Below, piece by piece: positions 8,718 through 17,477 of a stretch of 64,000 bases of DNA. The notes below the pieces were generated by a model. That model was not told where the DNA came from. It saw only the letters and a program-made list of their open reading frames with translations, and searched no databases. The stretch covers positions 186,001 through 250,000 of the forward strand of contig NZ_JAXIWG010000001.1 of NCBI RefSeq assembly GCF_034652275.1, read 5' to 3'. This stretch comes from Yoonia sp034652275. GTDB taxonomy: Bacteria > Pseudomonadota > Alphaproteobacteria > Rhodobacterales > Rhodobacteraceae. Position 1 is the first letter of the stretch. The number at the start of each line of letters is the position of its first letter. The position numbers were made by a program, and so were the translations under genes.

Positions 8718-8767
8718 CGCGGGCGGCGGGGGTGATACACCTGCCGGATCAAAAATGGACTGATAAA

Positions 8768-10510
8768 ATGAACCTTTTCGCTGATGTGCGGGGCCGTGTA
8801 CTGGCCTGTCTTGACCAGATGGTCGCCGATGGCGCCTTGCCACAGGGGCTGGCGATGGATGCCGTCGCGGTCGAACCTCCGCGTGATGCCGCACATGGCG
8901 ATATGGCGACGAATGCCGCGATGGTGCTGGCCAAACCTGCAGGCCTGAACCCGCGCGCGATTGCGGACGCGCTGGCGCTGAAACTCGCCGCCGATCCGAT
9001 CATCGCCAGCGCCGATGTCGCAGGCCCCGGATTTTTGAACATGCGTCTGGTGCCCGCCGCATGGCAGGGGATCGTCAAGGCGGCCTTGTCGGATGCCGCT
9101 TTCGGGCGGTCCAGCTTGGGGCAGGGCAAGCGGATGTTGGTCGAATATGTCTCCGCCAACCCCACAGGTCCGCTGCATGTCGGCCACACACGCGGTGCGG
9201 TGTTCGGTGACGCGCTGGCCAGCCTTTTGGCCTATGCGGGCTATGATGTGACCCGCGAATACTACATCAACGACGGTGGCGCGCAGGTCGATGTCCTCGC
9301 GCGGTCGGTTTACATGCGCTACCTCGAAGCGCATGACCTCAGCGTGGACTGGCCCGAAGGCACCTATCCCGGCGATTACCTGATCCCCGTGGGCGAGGCG
9401 CTGAAAGCCAAGGTCGGCGATGCCTTTATCGACAAGGGCGAACAGTTCTGGCTTGAAGAAGTGCGCACCTTTGCAACCGATGCGATGATGGAACTGATCC
9501 GCACCGATCTGGCGCAGCTCAACATCAGCATGGACAGTTTCTATTCCGAAAAGTCGTTGTATGGCAGTGGCTTGATCGAGAAAGCGATTGCAGAACTTGA
9601 TGCCAAGGGCCTGATCTATCGCGGCACGCTGGAACCCCCCAAGGGCAAGACGCCCGAGGATTGGGAACCGCGCGAACAGACTTTGTTCAAATCAACCGCG
9701 CACGGCGATGACGTGGACCGGCCTGTGCAGAAATCGGACGGGTCGTGGACCTATTTTGCGCCGGATATCGCGTACCACTATGACAAGGTGCAGCGCGGCT
9801 ATGACGCGCTGATCGACGTGTTCGGCGCCGATCATGGCGGCTATGTCAAACGGATGAAGGCGGCGGTCTCGGCCCTGTCGGACGGCAAGGTGCCGCTGGA
9901 TATCAAGCTGACGCAGCTGGTGAAGCTCTATAAAAACGGCGAACCGTTCAAGATGTCGAAACGGGCAGGGACATTCATCACCCTGCGCGATGTGGTGGAC
10001 GAGGTCGGGCCTGACGTGACCCGTTTCCACATGCTAACGCGCAAGAACGACGCGCCTCTGGATTTCGATTTCGGGAAGATGCTGGAACAATCCAAGGATA
10101 ATCCTGTCTTCTACGTGCAATTTGCCCATGCGCGGGTTAATTCCGTGCTGCGCAAGGCCGTCGAGGCAGGAATCGTGGTGGATGACGCAACCCTTGCGGC
10201 GGCAAACCTGTCCGGCTTGACCCATGAGTCGGAACTTGCTGTCGCGCGCAAGGTTGCCGAATGGCCGCGTCAGGTTGAAATCGCCGCCAAGGCCGGCGAG
10301 CCACACAGGATCGCTTTCTATCTCTATGATCTGGCGTCGGATTTCCACTCTTTGTGGAACCGTGGCAATGACGATACATCCCTGCGGTTCCTGCAAGAGG
10401 GTGATTCTGATACAACACAAGCGAAAATTGCGCTGATCCGGGCCGTTGCGATTGTTATTTCGCACGGTTTGGGTATTCTTGGCGTCACACCGGCAGAGGA
10501 AATGCGCTAA
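8768..10510 (+). CDS. argS: Arginyl-tRNA synthetase
   Basis: A 580-residue class I aminoacyl-tRNA synthetase that charges tRNA-Arg. The HIGH-type motif appears as HVGH in NPTGPLHVGHTRG near residue 136, and the KMSKS-type motif as KMSKR near 395, within KNGEPFKMSKRAGTF. The N-terminal Add1 domain and C-terminal DALR anticodon-binding domain are both present. The start at 8768 gives MNLFADVRGRV, typical of the family; longer upstream extensions run into dgt. A tRNA-Arg(CCG) gene lies far downstream at 60.3 kb. Confidence 0.96.
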   Translation: MNLFADVRGRVLACLDQMVADGALPQGLAMDAVAVEPPRDAAHGDMATNAAMVLAKPAGLNPRAIADALALKLAADPIIASADVAGPGFLNMRLVPAAWQGIVKAALSDAAFGRSSLGQGKRMLVEYVSANPTGPLHVGHTRGAVFGDALASLLAYAGYDVTREYYINDGGAQVDVLARSVYMRYLEAHDLSVDWPEGTYPGDYLIPVGEALKAKVGDAFIDKGEQFWLEEVRTFATDAMMELIRTDLAQLNISMDSFYSEKSLYGSGLIEKAIAELDAKGLIYRGTLEPPKGKTPEDWEPREQTLFKSTAHGDDVDRPVQKSDGSWTYFAPDIAYHYDKVQRGYDALIDVFGADHGGYVKRMKAAVSALSDGKVPLDIKLTQLVKLYKNGEPFKMSKRAGTFITLRDVVDEVGPDVTRFHMLTRKNDAPLDFDFGKMLEQSKDNPVFYVQFAHARVNSVLRKAVEAGIVVDDATLAAANLSGLTHESELAVARKVAEWPRQVEIAAKAGEPHRIAFYLYDLASDFHSLWNRGNDDTSLRFLQEGDSDTTQAKIALIRAVAIVISHGLGILGVTPAEEMR

Positions 10511-10579
10511 CGCACTCCGCTGGACAAGGCAGAGCAGACGACCCGACAAGCCGCAAACGGCGCGGGCAGTGAGGCAGTG

Positions 10580-11515
10580 ATGGCGACATACGAGCAGGGG
10601 CTGGCCCCGCAATCGGGCAGTGGGCGCGGGCAGTCCTGGATGAATGTCATTGGCGCGCTGGTGTCTTTGTCGATGATTATCGGCATTGGCTATTGGGGCT
10701 ACAAACTTATCATGCGCGATGTGTCTGGCATCCCTGTCGTGCGCGCTATGGAAGGCGATATGCGTGTGCTGCCCGCCGATCCGGGGGGTGACATCGCGCG
10801 CCATGTCGGATTGTCGGTGAATGACCTTGTCGCCAGAGGCGAGGCGGCAGGCCCAGAGGACCGGCTGGTGCTGGCGCCCCGCACCCCCGGCCTTGCCTCC
10901 GAGGATCTGGCAGCACCGCCCATGGCCGCGGTCGATGACGTGGGCGAGGAAACAATGCAGCCCGTGGCTCTGTTGCCCGACGCCGCCACAATCGAAGTGC
11001 CCGCCCAAAACATGGGCGCCACGGTTGAGGATGTTCTCGCCATGGTCGCCGAAATCACCGAGGCCGATCAGGCAAGCGAGGTCGCCGCGATGGACCGCGT
11101 GCCCGCTTCTGTGCCGGGTGTTGCCGTGTCGCTGCGCCCGATCGTGCGCCCCGCGTCCCTGCGCGCGACGCCTGCGCCTGCGCCTGCGCCTGCTGCACCT
11201 GCGACAGCCGCAGCCACTCCTGCGAATACCTCCGAGGTCGCCGTCACCACTGCCAGTTTCGCCACCGGCACCGACCTTGTGCAGTTGGGCGCGTTCTCCA
11301 CGCCTGCCTTGGCGGCGGAAGAATGGGCGCGGCTTGAATCCCGCTTTGGCGCGCTGATGAACGGGCGCGAACGCGTCGTGCAGGTCAGCACCCAAACCAG
11401 CGGCACATGGTACCGTTTGCGCGCGAGCGGCTTTGCCGACCGCGACGATGCCCGCCGGTTCTGCGCCGCCTTGCAGGCCGAAGGCGCCGAATGCATCGCG
11501 GTTGTGGTCAATTAA
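10580..11515 (+). CDS. SPOR domain-containing membrane protein
   Basis: A 311-residue protein with a short cytoplasmic N terminus, one transmembrane segment at about 22-42, a long low-complexity periplasmic linker rich in Ala and Pro (including an APAPAPA run), and a C-terminal SPOR domain at about 232-311 starting at DLVQLGAFST. SPOR domains bind denuded septal peptidoglycan, so a role at the division site is likely. The ATG at 10580 follows GAGG at proper spacing. It sits between argS and nagZ, a common arrangement in Rhodobacterales, and nagZ starts at the base after its stop. Confidence 0.85.
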   Translation: MATYEQGLAPQSGSGRGQSWMNVIGALVSLSMIIGIGYWGYKLIMRDVSGIPVVRAMEGDMRVLPADPGGDIARHVGLSVNDLVARGEAAGPEDRLVLAPRTPGLASEDLAAPPMAAVDDVGEETMQPVALLPDAATIEVPAQNMGATVEDVLAMVAEITEADQASEVAAMDRVPASVPGVAVSLRPIVRPASLRATPAPAPAPAAPATAAATPANTSEVAVTTASFATGTDLVQLGAFSTPALAAEEWARLESRFGALMNGRERVVQVSTQTSGTWYRLRASGFADRDDARRFCAALQAEGAECIAVVVN

Positions 11516-12505
11516 GTGACGCAGACTGCGGCGATTTTTGGCCCAGCCGCGCTGGAGGTCACAGCTTGGGAACGCGGGTTTTTTCGTGACGCGGACCCTT
11601 GGGGTTTCATCCTGTTTGCCCGCAACATCGACACGCCAGACCAACTGCGCCGCCTGACGGGCGATCTGCGCGATGTGTTGGGCCGCGATGCGCCGATCCT
11701 GATCGACCAAGAGGGCGGGCGCGTCCAGAGGATGCGCAGTCCGCATTGGCGCGAATATCTGCCTGCGCTGGATCAGATGGCCCGCGCCGCTGACCCGCTG
11801 CGCGCACAATGGCTGCGGTACCGGCTGATCGCGCATGACCTGCTCAGCGTCGGGATCGACGTGAACTGCGCGCCTCTGGCCGATGTAGCCGAAGATGCGA
11901 CCCATCCGTTCCTGCAAAACCGCCTCTACGGGCGCGATGTCCCCACGGTCGTCGCCGCCGCGCGCGCCTGTGCGGACGGTTTGCTGGCAGGCGGCGTTCT
12001 GCCCGTGCTCAAACACATCCCCGGTCACGGGCGCGCGCAGGCCGACAGCCATCTGGCCTTGCCGCGGGTGACCGCCAGCGTGGACGACCTGACCGCCCAT
12101 GATTTTGCGCCTTTCACGGCCTTGCGCGATCTGCCCTTGGGCATGACCGCGCATATCGTCTTTGACGCGCTCGACCCTGACCGGCCTGCGACCACCTCGC
12201 CCGTGATGATGCAGGTGATCCGCGACCAGATCGGGTTTGACGGCCTCTTGATGACCGACGATCTGTCGATGCAGGCGCTCGCGGGCACCGTCACCGACCG
12301 CAGCCGCGCTGCCATCGCCGCTGGTTGCGACCTGATCTTGCATTGCAACGGCGACGCAGATGAAATGACCGAGGTCGCAAAGGCCGCCGGTGCCATGTCC
12401 GCCAAGGCGCACACCCGCGCCAATCGCGCCCTTGCCCTGCGCAAGACCCCCGAAAAGATTGACATCACCGCATTAGAGGCCGAATTTGAAGCGCTGATGG
12501 CGTGA
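11516..12505 (+). CDS. nagZ: Beta-N-acetylhexosaminidase, family GH3
   Basis: A 329-residue cytosolic NagZ that removes N-acetylglucosamine from anhydromuropeptides during cell-wall recycling. The flexible catalytic loop KHIPGHGRAQADSH is near 163-176, carrying the His-Asp pair, and the nucleophile Asp lies in LLMTDDLSMQAL near 245. It starts with GTG immediately after the stop of the SPOR gene, so translation is probably coupled. It is followed by scpA after six bases. The pairing of a septal peptidoglycan-binding protein with a muropeptide recycling enzyme fits a cell-wall operon. Confidence 0.93.
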   Translation: MTQTAAIFGPAALEVTAWERGFFRDADPWGFILFARNIDTPDQLRRLTGDLRDVLGRDAPILIDQEGGRVQRMRSPHWREYLPALDQMARAADPLRAQWLRYRLIAHDLLSVGIDVNCAPLADVAEDATHPFLQNRLYGRDVPTVVAAARACADGLLAGGVLPVLKHIPGHGRAQADSHLALPRVTASVDDLTAHDFAPFTALRDLPLGMTAHIVFDALDPDRPATTSPVMMQVIRDQIGFDGLLMTDDLSMQALAGTVTDRSRAAIAAGCDLILHCNGDADEMTEVAKAAGAMSAKAHTRANRALALRKTPEKIDITALEAEFEALMA

Positions 12506-12511
12506 GGTCCG

Positions 12512-13306
12512 ATGCAACAGGGTGAGTTTCAGGAAGATACCGACCGTATTAGCGCCCGCGTTGCCGCCGAGGCGCTGATTGTCGATGTCGGCGCGTTCGA
12601 AGGGCCGCTCGATCTGCTGCTGACGCTGTCGCGGACCCAAAAGGTCGATCTGCGCAAGATTTCCATTCTGGCCCTCGCACAGCAATATCTGGCCTTCGTC
12701 GAACAGGCCAAGGCGCTGCGGCTGGAACTTGCCGCCGATTATCTGGTGATGGCCGCCTGGCTCGCCTTCCTCAAATCCCGCCTGCTGCTGCCGCCCGACC
12801 CGCGCGAGGCGGGACCATCGGGCGAGGAGCTCGCCGCACATCTGGCCTTCCAGCTGGAACGTCTGGCCGCCATGCGCGAAGCGGCCGCGCAACTGATGGC
12901 GCGCGACCAGCTGGGCCGCGATTTTTTCGCGCGCGGTATCACCGAGGATGTGCAGCGCGTGCGCCGCGTGCAATATACCGCGACCCTGCTTGATCTGATG
13001 CAGGGCTATGCCCGCATCCGCACGCGCGATGATTTCCGCCCCTTCGTGCTGGACCGGCAGCATGTGATGACAATGGAACAGGCGCTGGAACGGATGCGGC
13101 ACCTCATTGGCTTTGCCGGTGACTGGACCGATATTTCCAGCTATCTGCCCGATGGCTGGGACGCCGACCCGCAACGCAGGCGGTCCACCACAGCGGCGAC
13201 ATTTGCCGCGTCACTGGAACTGGCCAAGGAAGGCAAGATCGAAATCCGCCAAAGCGACAGCTTTGCGCCGATCCAGATTCGCAAGAAAGAACCGCGCAAT
13301 GGCTAA
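12512..13306 (+). CDS. scpA: Segregation and condensation protein A
   Basis: A 264-residue kleisin subunit of the SMC-ScpAB condensin complex that organises and segregates the chromosome. The N-terminal segment FEGPLDLLLTLSRTQKVDLRKI is the conserved ScpA signature that binds the SMC neck, and the C-terminal winged-helix region lies beyond residue 190. It overlaps scpB by eight bases, and both follow nagZ, an order conserved in Rhodobacterales. Confidence 0.94.
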   Translation: MQQGEFQEDTDRISARVAAEALIVDVGAFEGPLDLLLTLSRTQKVDLRKISILALAQQYLAFVEQAKALRLELAADYLVMAAWLAFLKSRLLLPPDPREAGPSGEELAAHLAFQLERLAAMREAAAQLMARDQLGRDFFARGITEDVQRVRRVQYTATLLDLMQGYARIRTRDDFRPFVLDRQHVMTMEQALERMRHLIGFAGDWTDISSYLPDGWDADPQRRRSTTAATFAASLELAKEGKIEIRQSDSFAPIQIRKKEPRNG

Positions 13307-13940
13307 ACCGCAAAACGACAGCCTGTTCGACGCGCCGCCCATGGGCGAACAGGAACGCATGGTCGAGGCGATCCTTTTCGCCACCGCCGACCCCGTCACC
13401 GTGCAGGACCTGATCGGGCGGATGCCGCATGGCTGCGACCCTGCCGAGGCGCTGGCCTATTTGCGCAAACGCTACGAAGGGCGTGGCGTGAACGTGGTGC
13501 GTATCGGTGATGCTTGGGCGATCCGCACGGCGCCGGACCTTGGCTTTCTGATGCAAAAGGAAATCGTCGAAACCCGCAAATTGTCGCGCGCGGCGATCGA
13601 GACGCTGGCCATCGTTGCCTATCACCAGCCTGTCACCCGCGCCGAAATCGAGGAAATCCGTGGCGTCAGCGTCAGCCGCGGCACCATCGACCAGCTGATC
13701 GAGATGGAATGGATCAGGTTCGGGCGGCGCAAGATGACACCGGGCCGGCCCGTGACCTTTGTGGTGACCCAAAGTTTCCTTGATCATTTCGGCTTGGAAA
13801 ACGCCCGCGATCTGCCCGGGCTCAAGGAATTGCGCGCGGCAGGTCTGCTCGAAAACCGCCCGCCACCCGGCACCGTGCCACTGGGCGAGACCGAGGAAGA
13901 CAGCGCCGATGCCGGCCAGTCCGAGCTCTTTGAAGATTGA
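13299..13940 (+). CDS. scpB: Segregation and condensation protein B
   Basis: A 213-residue partner of ScpA with two winged-helix domains (about 18-95 and 100-180). The conserved segment ETLAIVAYHQPVTRAEIEEIRG is present near residue 100. ScpB dimers bind the ScpA linker and regulate the SMC ATPase. The start at 13299 lies inside the end of scpA and gives MAKPQNDSLFDAPP; the upstream extension is a shadow of scpA. The acidic C-terminal tail beyond residue 185 is probably disordered. Confidence 0.93.
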   Translation: MAKPQNDSLFDAPPMGEQERMVEAILFATADPVTVQDLIGRMPHGCDPAEALAYLRKRYEGRGVNVVRIGDAWAIRTAPDLGFLMQKEIVETRKLSRAAIETLAIVAYHQPVTRAEIEEIRGVSVSRGTIDQLIEMEWIRFGRRKMTPGRPVTFVVTQSFLDHFGLENARDLPGLKELRAAGLLENRPPPGTVPLGETEEDSADAGQSELFED

Positions 13941-13987
13941 TCAGGCTGCCCTATATGCGGGCGCACGGCGTGTGAAAGGATGCGACA

Positions 13988-14164
13988 ATGAACATGAACC
14001 GCGTGATCAACATGGTCGTCCGGCAGGTGATGAACCGCGGGATCGGTAAAGGCATGCAGATGCTGTCCAAAAGGGACGGCCAGACGGGCAAACAGGCCCC
14101 GGGTGCCGGTCAGTCCAAGCAGTTGCAGCAAGGCATGCGCCTGCTGCGCCGCTTCATGCGCTAG
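13988..14164 (+). CDS. Small basic hypothetical protein (58 aa)
   Basis: A 58-residue ORF directly downstream of scpB, found in the gap. It begins MNMNRVINMVVRQVMNRGIGKG and ends MRLLRRFMR, giving a strongly basic, Met-rich and helical product with a Gln/Gly-rich middle. GAAAGGATGCGACA precedes the start. It is not recognisable as a known family; the charge suggests nucleic-acid or membrane-surface binding. Its last 11 bases overlap the stop end of the convergent dcd gene. Its position after scpAB argues that it is a real gene. Confidence 0.6.
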   Translation: MNMNRVINMVVRQVMNRGIGKGMQMLSKRDGQTGKQAPGAGQSKQLQQGMRLLRRFMR

Positions 14165-15236
14165 GCTTGAAATGCTTGGACAGCTTCAGCCCCTGTCCTT
14201 GATAATTCGACTTGATCGCCTGCCCGTACAAAGCCTCGGGCAGGGCGGACATATGCTCGTAAACCAGTCTGCCAACCACTTGCCCGTGTTCCAGCACAAA
14301 CGGCGCCTCGTGGCAGCGCACCTCCAGCACTCCGCGTGATCCGGCCCCGCCCGCAGCGGCATAGCCGAAACCGGGGTCGAAAAAGCCCGCGTAATGCACG
14401 CGGAATTCGCCCACCATCGCCAGATAGGGTGCCATTTCGGCGGCCTGCATCGGCGGGATGACAATCGCCTCGCGGCTGACAAGGATATAGAACGCGCCAG
14501 GATCAAGGATGATCCAGCCGGTATCTGTATGCACCGGTTCCCAGAATTCGGCAGGATCGTAATGATTGAGCTTGGCCAGATCGATCACGCCGGTATGCGG
14601 CTTGGCGCGATAGCCGACCAGATTGCCTGCCTCGGGGCGCAGATCGACGGAAAAGCCCAAACCGTCCGAAATTACCGGATCGCCCGACACGATGGGCGTG
14701 GTGCCATGCAGCGCGCGCAGATCGTCATCGGACATGATGGTCTTGCCCTGGCGAAAGATGATCTGGTTCAGCATCTGGCCGGGCTGGGCCACGACCGAAA
14801 ACGACCGCGGACAAATCTCGACATAAAGCGGCCCGTCATAGCCCGCGGGCACGCGGTCGAATTCGACGCCGTGATCGGTGATGATCCGCGTCAGAAGGTC
14901 CAACCGCCCGATGGACGACTTCGCCGAGGCAGCCCCCGTCATACCCTGCGGCAAGGACAGGCTTTCCATCAAGGGCACGACATAGACGCAGCCTTTTTCC
15001 AGCACGGCCCCGCCGGTCAGGTCGATGGCATGCATCTGGAAATCCGCCAGCCGTTCGGCCACCGTCCGCTGGCGGCCCGCCAGAAACGACGCGCGCACCC
15101 GGTAGGCTACAGCGCCGAGACGCAGATCAAGCGAGGCAGGCTGGATCTGGCCTGCATCAATGGGCGCATCAGCACGGATCGCGCCTGTGCCGATCATCGC
15201 ACGGATCTGATGGTCTGCCAGAACGCCGTTTTGCAT
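14154..15236 (-). CDS. dcd: dCTP deaminase, duplicated long form
   Basis: A 360-residue enzyme expected to deaminate dCTP to dUTP for thymidylate synthesis. It is about twice the usual 190 residues because the dUTPase-like beta fold occurs twice. The first copy has PASLDLRLG (about 33-41), SAKSSIGRLDL and the probable catalytic Glu in YVEICPRSF; the second has AGFFDPGFGYA and a matching Glu in VLEVRCHEAPF. This long form is typical of many alphaproteobacteria, and the monomer presumably forms half the active-site interfaces by itself. The ATG at 15236 begins MQNGVLADHQI. It is upstream of nothing on its strand and converges on the 58-residue gene. Confidence 0.88.
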   Translation of the reverse strand: MQNGVLADHQIRAMIGTGAIRADAPIDAGQIQPASLDLRLGAVAYRVRASFLAGRQRTVAERLADFQMHAIDLTGGAVLEKGCVYVVPLMESLSLPQGMTGAASAKSSIGRLDLLTRIITDHGVEFDRVPAGYDGPLYVEICPRSFSVVAQPGQMLNQIIFRQGKTIMSDDDLRALHGTTPIVSGDPVISDGLGFSVDLRPEAGNLVGYRAKPHTGVIDLAKLNHYDPAEFWEPVHTDTGWIILDPGAFYILVSREAIVIPPMQAAEMAPYLAMVGEFRVHYAGFFDPGFGYAAAGGAGSRGVLEVRCHEAPFVLEHGQVVGRLVYEHMSALPEALYGQAIKSNYQGQGLKLSKHFKPSA

Positions 15237-15259
15237 GAAATCGCCCCTTTGCAGATATC

Positions 15260-15292
15260 AAAACGCCCGCTGCGCGCAAACGCAAGCGGGCG
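15260..15292 (-). terminator. Intrinsic terminator of tRNA-Pro
   Basis: On the minus strand CGCCCGCTTGCG pairs with CGCAGCGGGCG around a six-base loop (one bulge), followed by TTTT. It starts nine bases after the CCA end of tRNA-Pro and lies before dcd, so it should end the tRNA transcript. Confidence 0.75.
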
Positions 15293-15300
15293 ATGATGAT

Positions 15301-15377
15301 TGGTCGGGCTAGCAGGACTCGAACCTGCGACCTTCCGTCCCCCAGACGGACGCGCTACCAGGCTGCGCTATAGCCCG
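15301..15377 (-). tRNA. tRNA-Pro(GGG)
   Basis: A complete 77-nt cloverleaf read on the minus strand: acceptor CGGGCTA/TAGCCCG, D stem GCGC, anticodon stem TCCGT/ACGGA with loop CTGGGGG (anticodon GGG, reading CCC and CCU), T stem GCAGG/CCTGC with TTCGAGT, and an encoded CCA end. A terminator follows. Confidence 0.97.
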
Positions 15378-15428
15378 ACTAGGCGTGTTCATACTGGAAT
15401 CTGGGGCGGGAACAAGCCCGAAAAGCAT

Positions 15429-15461
15429 CATCGTTGGAGGCTAAATATCCCCGCCGGAGGC
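15429..15461 (-). repeat. Dispersed intergenic element, copy R3
   Basis: Minus-strand copy: GCCTCCGGCGGGGATATTT followed by AGCCTCCAACGATG. It begins about 28 bases beyond the MerR gene stop and ends about 50 bases before the tRNA-Pro gene, in the same transcriptional direction. Confidence 0.65.
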
Positions 15462-15488
15462 CAGAAAACGTTTTGGGGCAACCGCCGT

Positions 15489-16097
15489 TCAGGCGTGGCG
15501 CATGCGGTCACGCACCGCTTCCAGACGGGCCAGCATCGGCGCGATGCGCGCCGCCTGTGCCTGCAAGGCCGCAGCCTGCACAGGTGCGCGGCCGATCAGG
15601 CGGGCCGGCACATCGGGCAGATCGCGGGGCGGTTCGGGAAAGACCGGATGGCGGCGCGGCGCGACAGGTGCGTCATCGAACGGCAGGGCCGTCTGCGCAG
15701 GGCGCGGCACAGGTGCGGGGTCTGCCGCTTGCGGCGCGGGGGCGGGCGAGGCCACAGGTGCAGGGGGTGCCGCTTGCGGCACGACCGGCGGTGCTGCGGT
15801 GATATCCTCGACGCTCTCCAGCGTCACACTTGGCCCCAAGGAGGCCACGTATTTGACGCCTTTTTCGCGCAGCAGTTTCTGGGTGCCTTTAATGGTCAGC
15901 CCGTCTTCGTGCAGCAATTGCTTGATGCCGCCCAGCAGGTCCATGTCGCTGGGGCGGTAATAGCGCCGCCCGCCCGCGCCTTTGACAGGGCGGATCTGGC
16001 TGAACTTGGTTTCCCAGAATCGCAGCACATGGGTCGGCGTATCAAGCCATTCCGCCACTTCGGAAATCGTGCGAAAGGCTTCGCGGGCTTTGGCCAT
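15489..16097 (-). CDS. MerR family transcriptional regulator
   Basis: A 202-residue regulator. Residues 9-78 form a MerR-type helix-turn-helix and wing, with TISEVAEWLDTPTHVLRFWE and GGRRYYRPSDMDLL. The central region (about 100-150) is Ala/Pro-rich and probably unstructured, and the C terminus is a short helix. There is no obvious metal- or ligand-binding cysteine motif, so the effector is unknown. It follows ihfA by three bases in the same orientation and is likely co-transcribed with it, an arrangement common in Rhodobacterales. Confidence 0.87.
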   Translation of the reverse strand: MAKAREAFRTISEVAEWLDTPTHVLRFWETKFSQIRPVKGAGGRRYYRPSDMDLLGGIKQLLHEDGLTIKGTQKLLREKGVKYVASLGPSVTLESVEDITAAPPVVPQAAPPAPVASPAPAPQAADPAPVPRPAQTALPFDDAPVAPRRHPVFPEPPRDLPDVPARLIGRAPVQAAALQAQAARIAPMLARLEAVRDRMRHA

Positions 16098-16100
16098 GGC

Positions 16101-16403
16101 TTAGGACTTGTTTCCGGCCGCGACGCGATCCTTCATCAGATGCGATGGCCGGAAGGTCAGCACGCGGCGCGGATGGATCGGCACTTCCTCGCCGGTCTTT
16201 GGGTTACGACCGACACGGGCAGCCTTTTCGCGGACCGAAAATGTCCCGAAGGACGAAATCTTGACCGTATCCCCCGCCACCAACGAATCGGAGATATGCG
16301 TCAGCACGCTTTCCACCAGATCGGCGCTGTCGTTGCGCGACAGCCCCACTTCACTATGGACGGCATCCGCCAGGTCCATGCGTGTCAAAGTCTTGTCCGC
16401 CAT
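16101..16403 (-). CDS. ihfA: Integration host factor subunit alpha
   Basis: A 100-residue HU/IHF-family DNA-bending protein. It begins with TLTRMDLADAVHSEVGLSRNDS, and the beta-arm has GRNPKTGEEVPIHPRRVLTFRPS, whose Pro intercalates into DNA. The residues match the alpha rather than the beta subunit of IHF. The heterodimer shapes promoters, recombination sites and replication origins. A candidate promoter lies in the 98-base gap to fabH (16431-16459). Confidence 0.94.
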   Translation of the reverse strand: MADKTLTRMDLADAVHSEVGLSRNDSADLVESVLTHISDSLVAGDTVKISSFGTFSVREKAARVGRNPKTGEEVPIHPRRVLTFRPSHLMKDRVAAGNKS

Positions 16404-16430
16404 AGATCACTTCCTCGCGATTTCGCCCCA

Positions 16431-16459
16431 ACATTGGCGCGGGGCAATTTCAGAGTCAA
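16431..16459 (-). promoter_or_regulatory. Candidate ihfA promoter
   Basis: On the minus strand a TTGACT -35 is separated by 17 bases from CAATGT as a weak -10, about 28 bases before the ihfA start. It fits the gap between fabH and ihfA, but the -10 is poor. Confidence 0.3.
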
Positions 16460-16501
16460 TAACAAGGACTTGGCAAAGCCACTTCAGTGCGCGGTTTCAC
16501 C

Positions 16502-17473
16502 CTACCAACGCAGGACAACCGAGCCCCAGGCCAGACCGCCGCCGATGGCCTCGGTCACGACCAGATCGCCGCGCTTGATCTGGCCGTTGGCGACACCCAC
16601 CGACAGCGCCAGCGGGATCGAGGCGGCCGATGTATTGCCATGGTCCTGCACAGTGACGACGACGCGGTCCATGCCCACGCCCAGTTTCTTGGCGGTGGCC
16701 TGAATGATGCGGATATTGGCCTGATGCGGCACGACCCAATCGACGTCATCGGCGCTCAGCCCGACCTTGTGCAGGGCGGCATCGGCAGTCTGGGCAAGCT
16801 TTTCGACAGCATGGCGGAACAGCTCGCGGCCTTCCATGCGCACGACGCCCGTTGTCTGGGTCGAAACGCCGCCGTCCACATAAAGCATGTCCTTGTAGCG
16901 CCCGTCCGAATTGAGATCGACCGACAGGATGCCACGGTCGTTTGTGCTACCATCGCCGTCCTCGGCCGACAGGATCAGCGCACCCGCGCCGTCACCGAAC
17001 AAGACGCAGGTGGCCCTGTCGGTCCAGTCGAGGATCTTGCTGAAGGTTTCCGCACCGATCACCATGACAGTACTGGCCTGGCCCGATGTGATCAGCGCGT
17101 TGGCGGTTGACAGCGCATAGACAAAGCCTGCGCAAACCGCTTGGATATCAAAGGCATAGCCTCTGGTGTTGCCGATGGCATGCTGCACCATCGTCGCCGT
17201 CGAGGGAAAGGTCAGATCGGATGTCGATGTCGCCAGAACGATCGCGTCGATGTCATTGGCGTCGATCTTGGCCATGGCCAGCGCGGCTTTGGCGGCATGG
17301 ATCGCAAGGTCGGATGTGGTCTGACCCTCTGCTGCGAAATGCCGCCGCTCGATACCGGAACGGGTCTTGATCCATTCGTCCGATGTGTCCAGCGTCTTTT
17401 CGAATTCGCTGTTGGGCACGACCCGTTCGGGAAGGTAATGCCCGATGCCCCTGACCACTGCGCGCCGTGTCAT
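16502..17473 (-). CDS. fabH: 3-oxoacyl-ACP synthase III
   Basis: A 323-residue KASIII that starts fatty-acid synthesis by condensing an acyl-CoA with malonyl-ACP. The catalytic triad is complete: Cys114 in QAVCAGF, His250 in VPHQANIR and Asn280 in DHGNTSA. The start at 17473 gives MTRRAVVRGIGHYLP; the longer frame upstream is a shadow of plsX. It follows plsX by four bases in the plsX-fabH-ihfA-merR order that is conserved in alphaproteobacteria. Confidence 0.96.
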   Translation of the reverse strand: MTRRAVVRGIGHYLPERVVPNSEFEKTLDTSDEWIKTRSGIERRHFAAEGQTTSDLAIHAAKAALAMAKIDANDIDAIVLATSTSDLTFPSTATMVQHAIGNTRGYAFDIQAVCAGFVYALSTANALITSGQASTVMVIGAETFSKILDWTDRATCVLFGDGAGALILSAEDGDGSTNDRGILSVDLNSDGRYKDMLYVDGGVSTQTTGVVRMEGRELFRHAVEKLAQTADAALHKVGLSADDVDWVVPHQANIRIIQATAKKLGVGMDRVVVTVQDHGNTSAASIPLALSVGVANGQIKRGDLVVTEAIGGGLAWGSVVLRW

Positions 17474-17477
17474 CGTG

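Noticed and set aside
10034..12412. 792-codon minus-strand ORF across argS, SPOR gene and nagZ
   Set aside because: Antisense shadow over three well-supported genes; His/Arg/Gly-rich composition typical of GC-rich third-frame artefacts.
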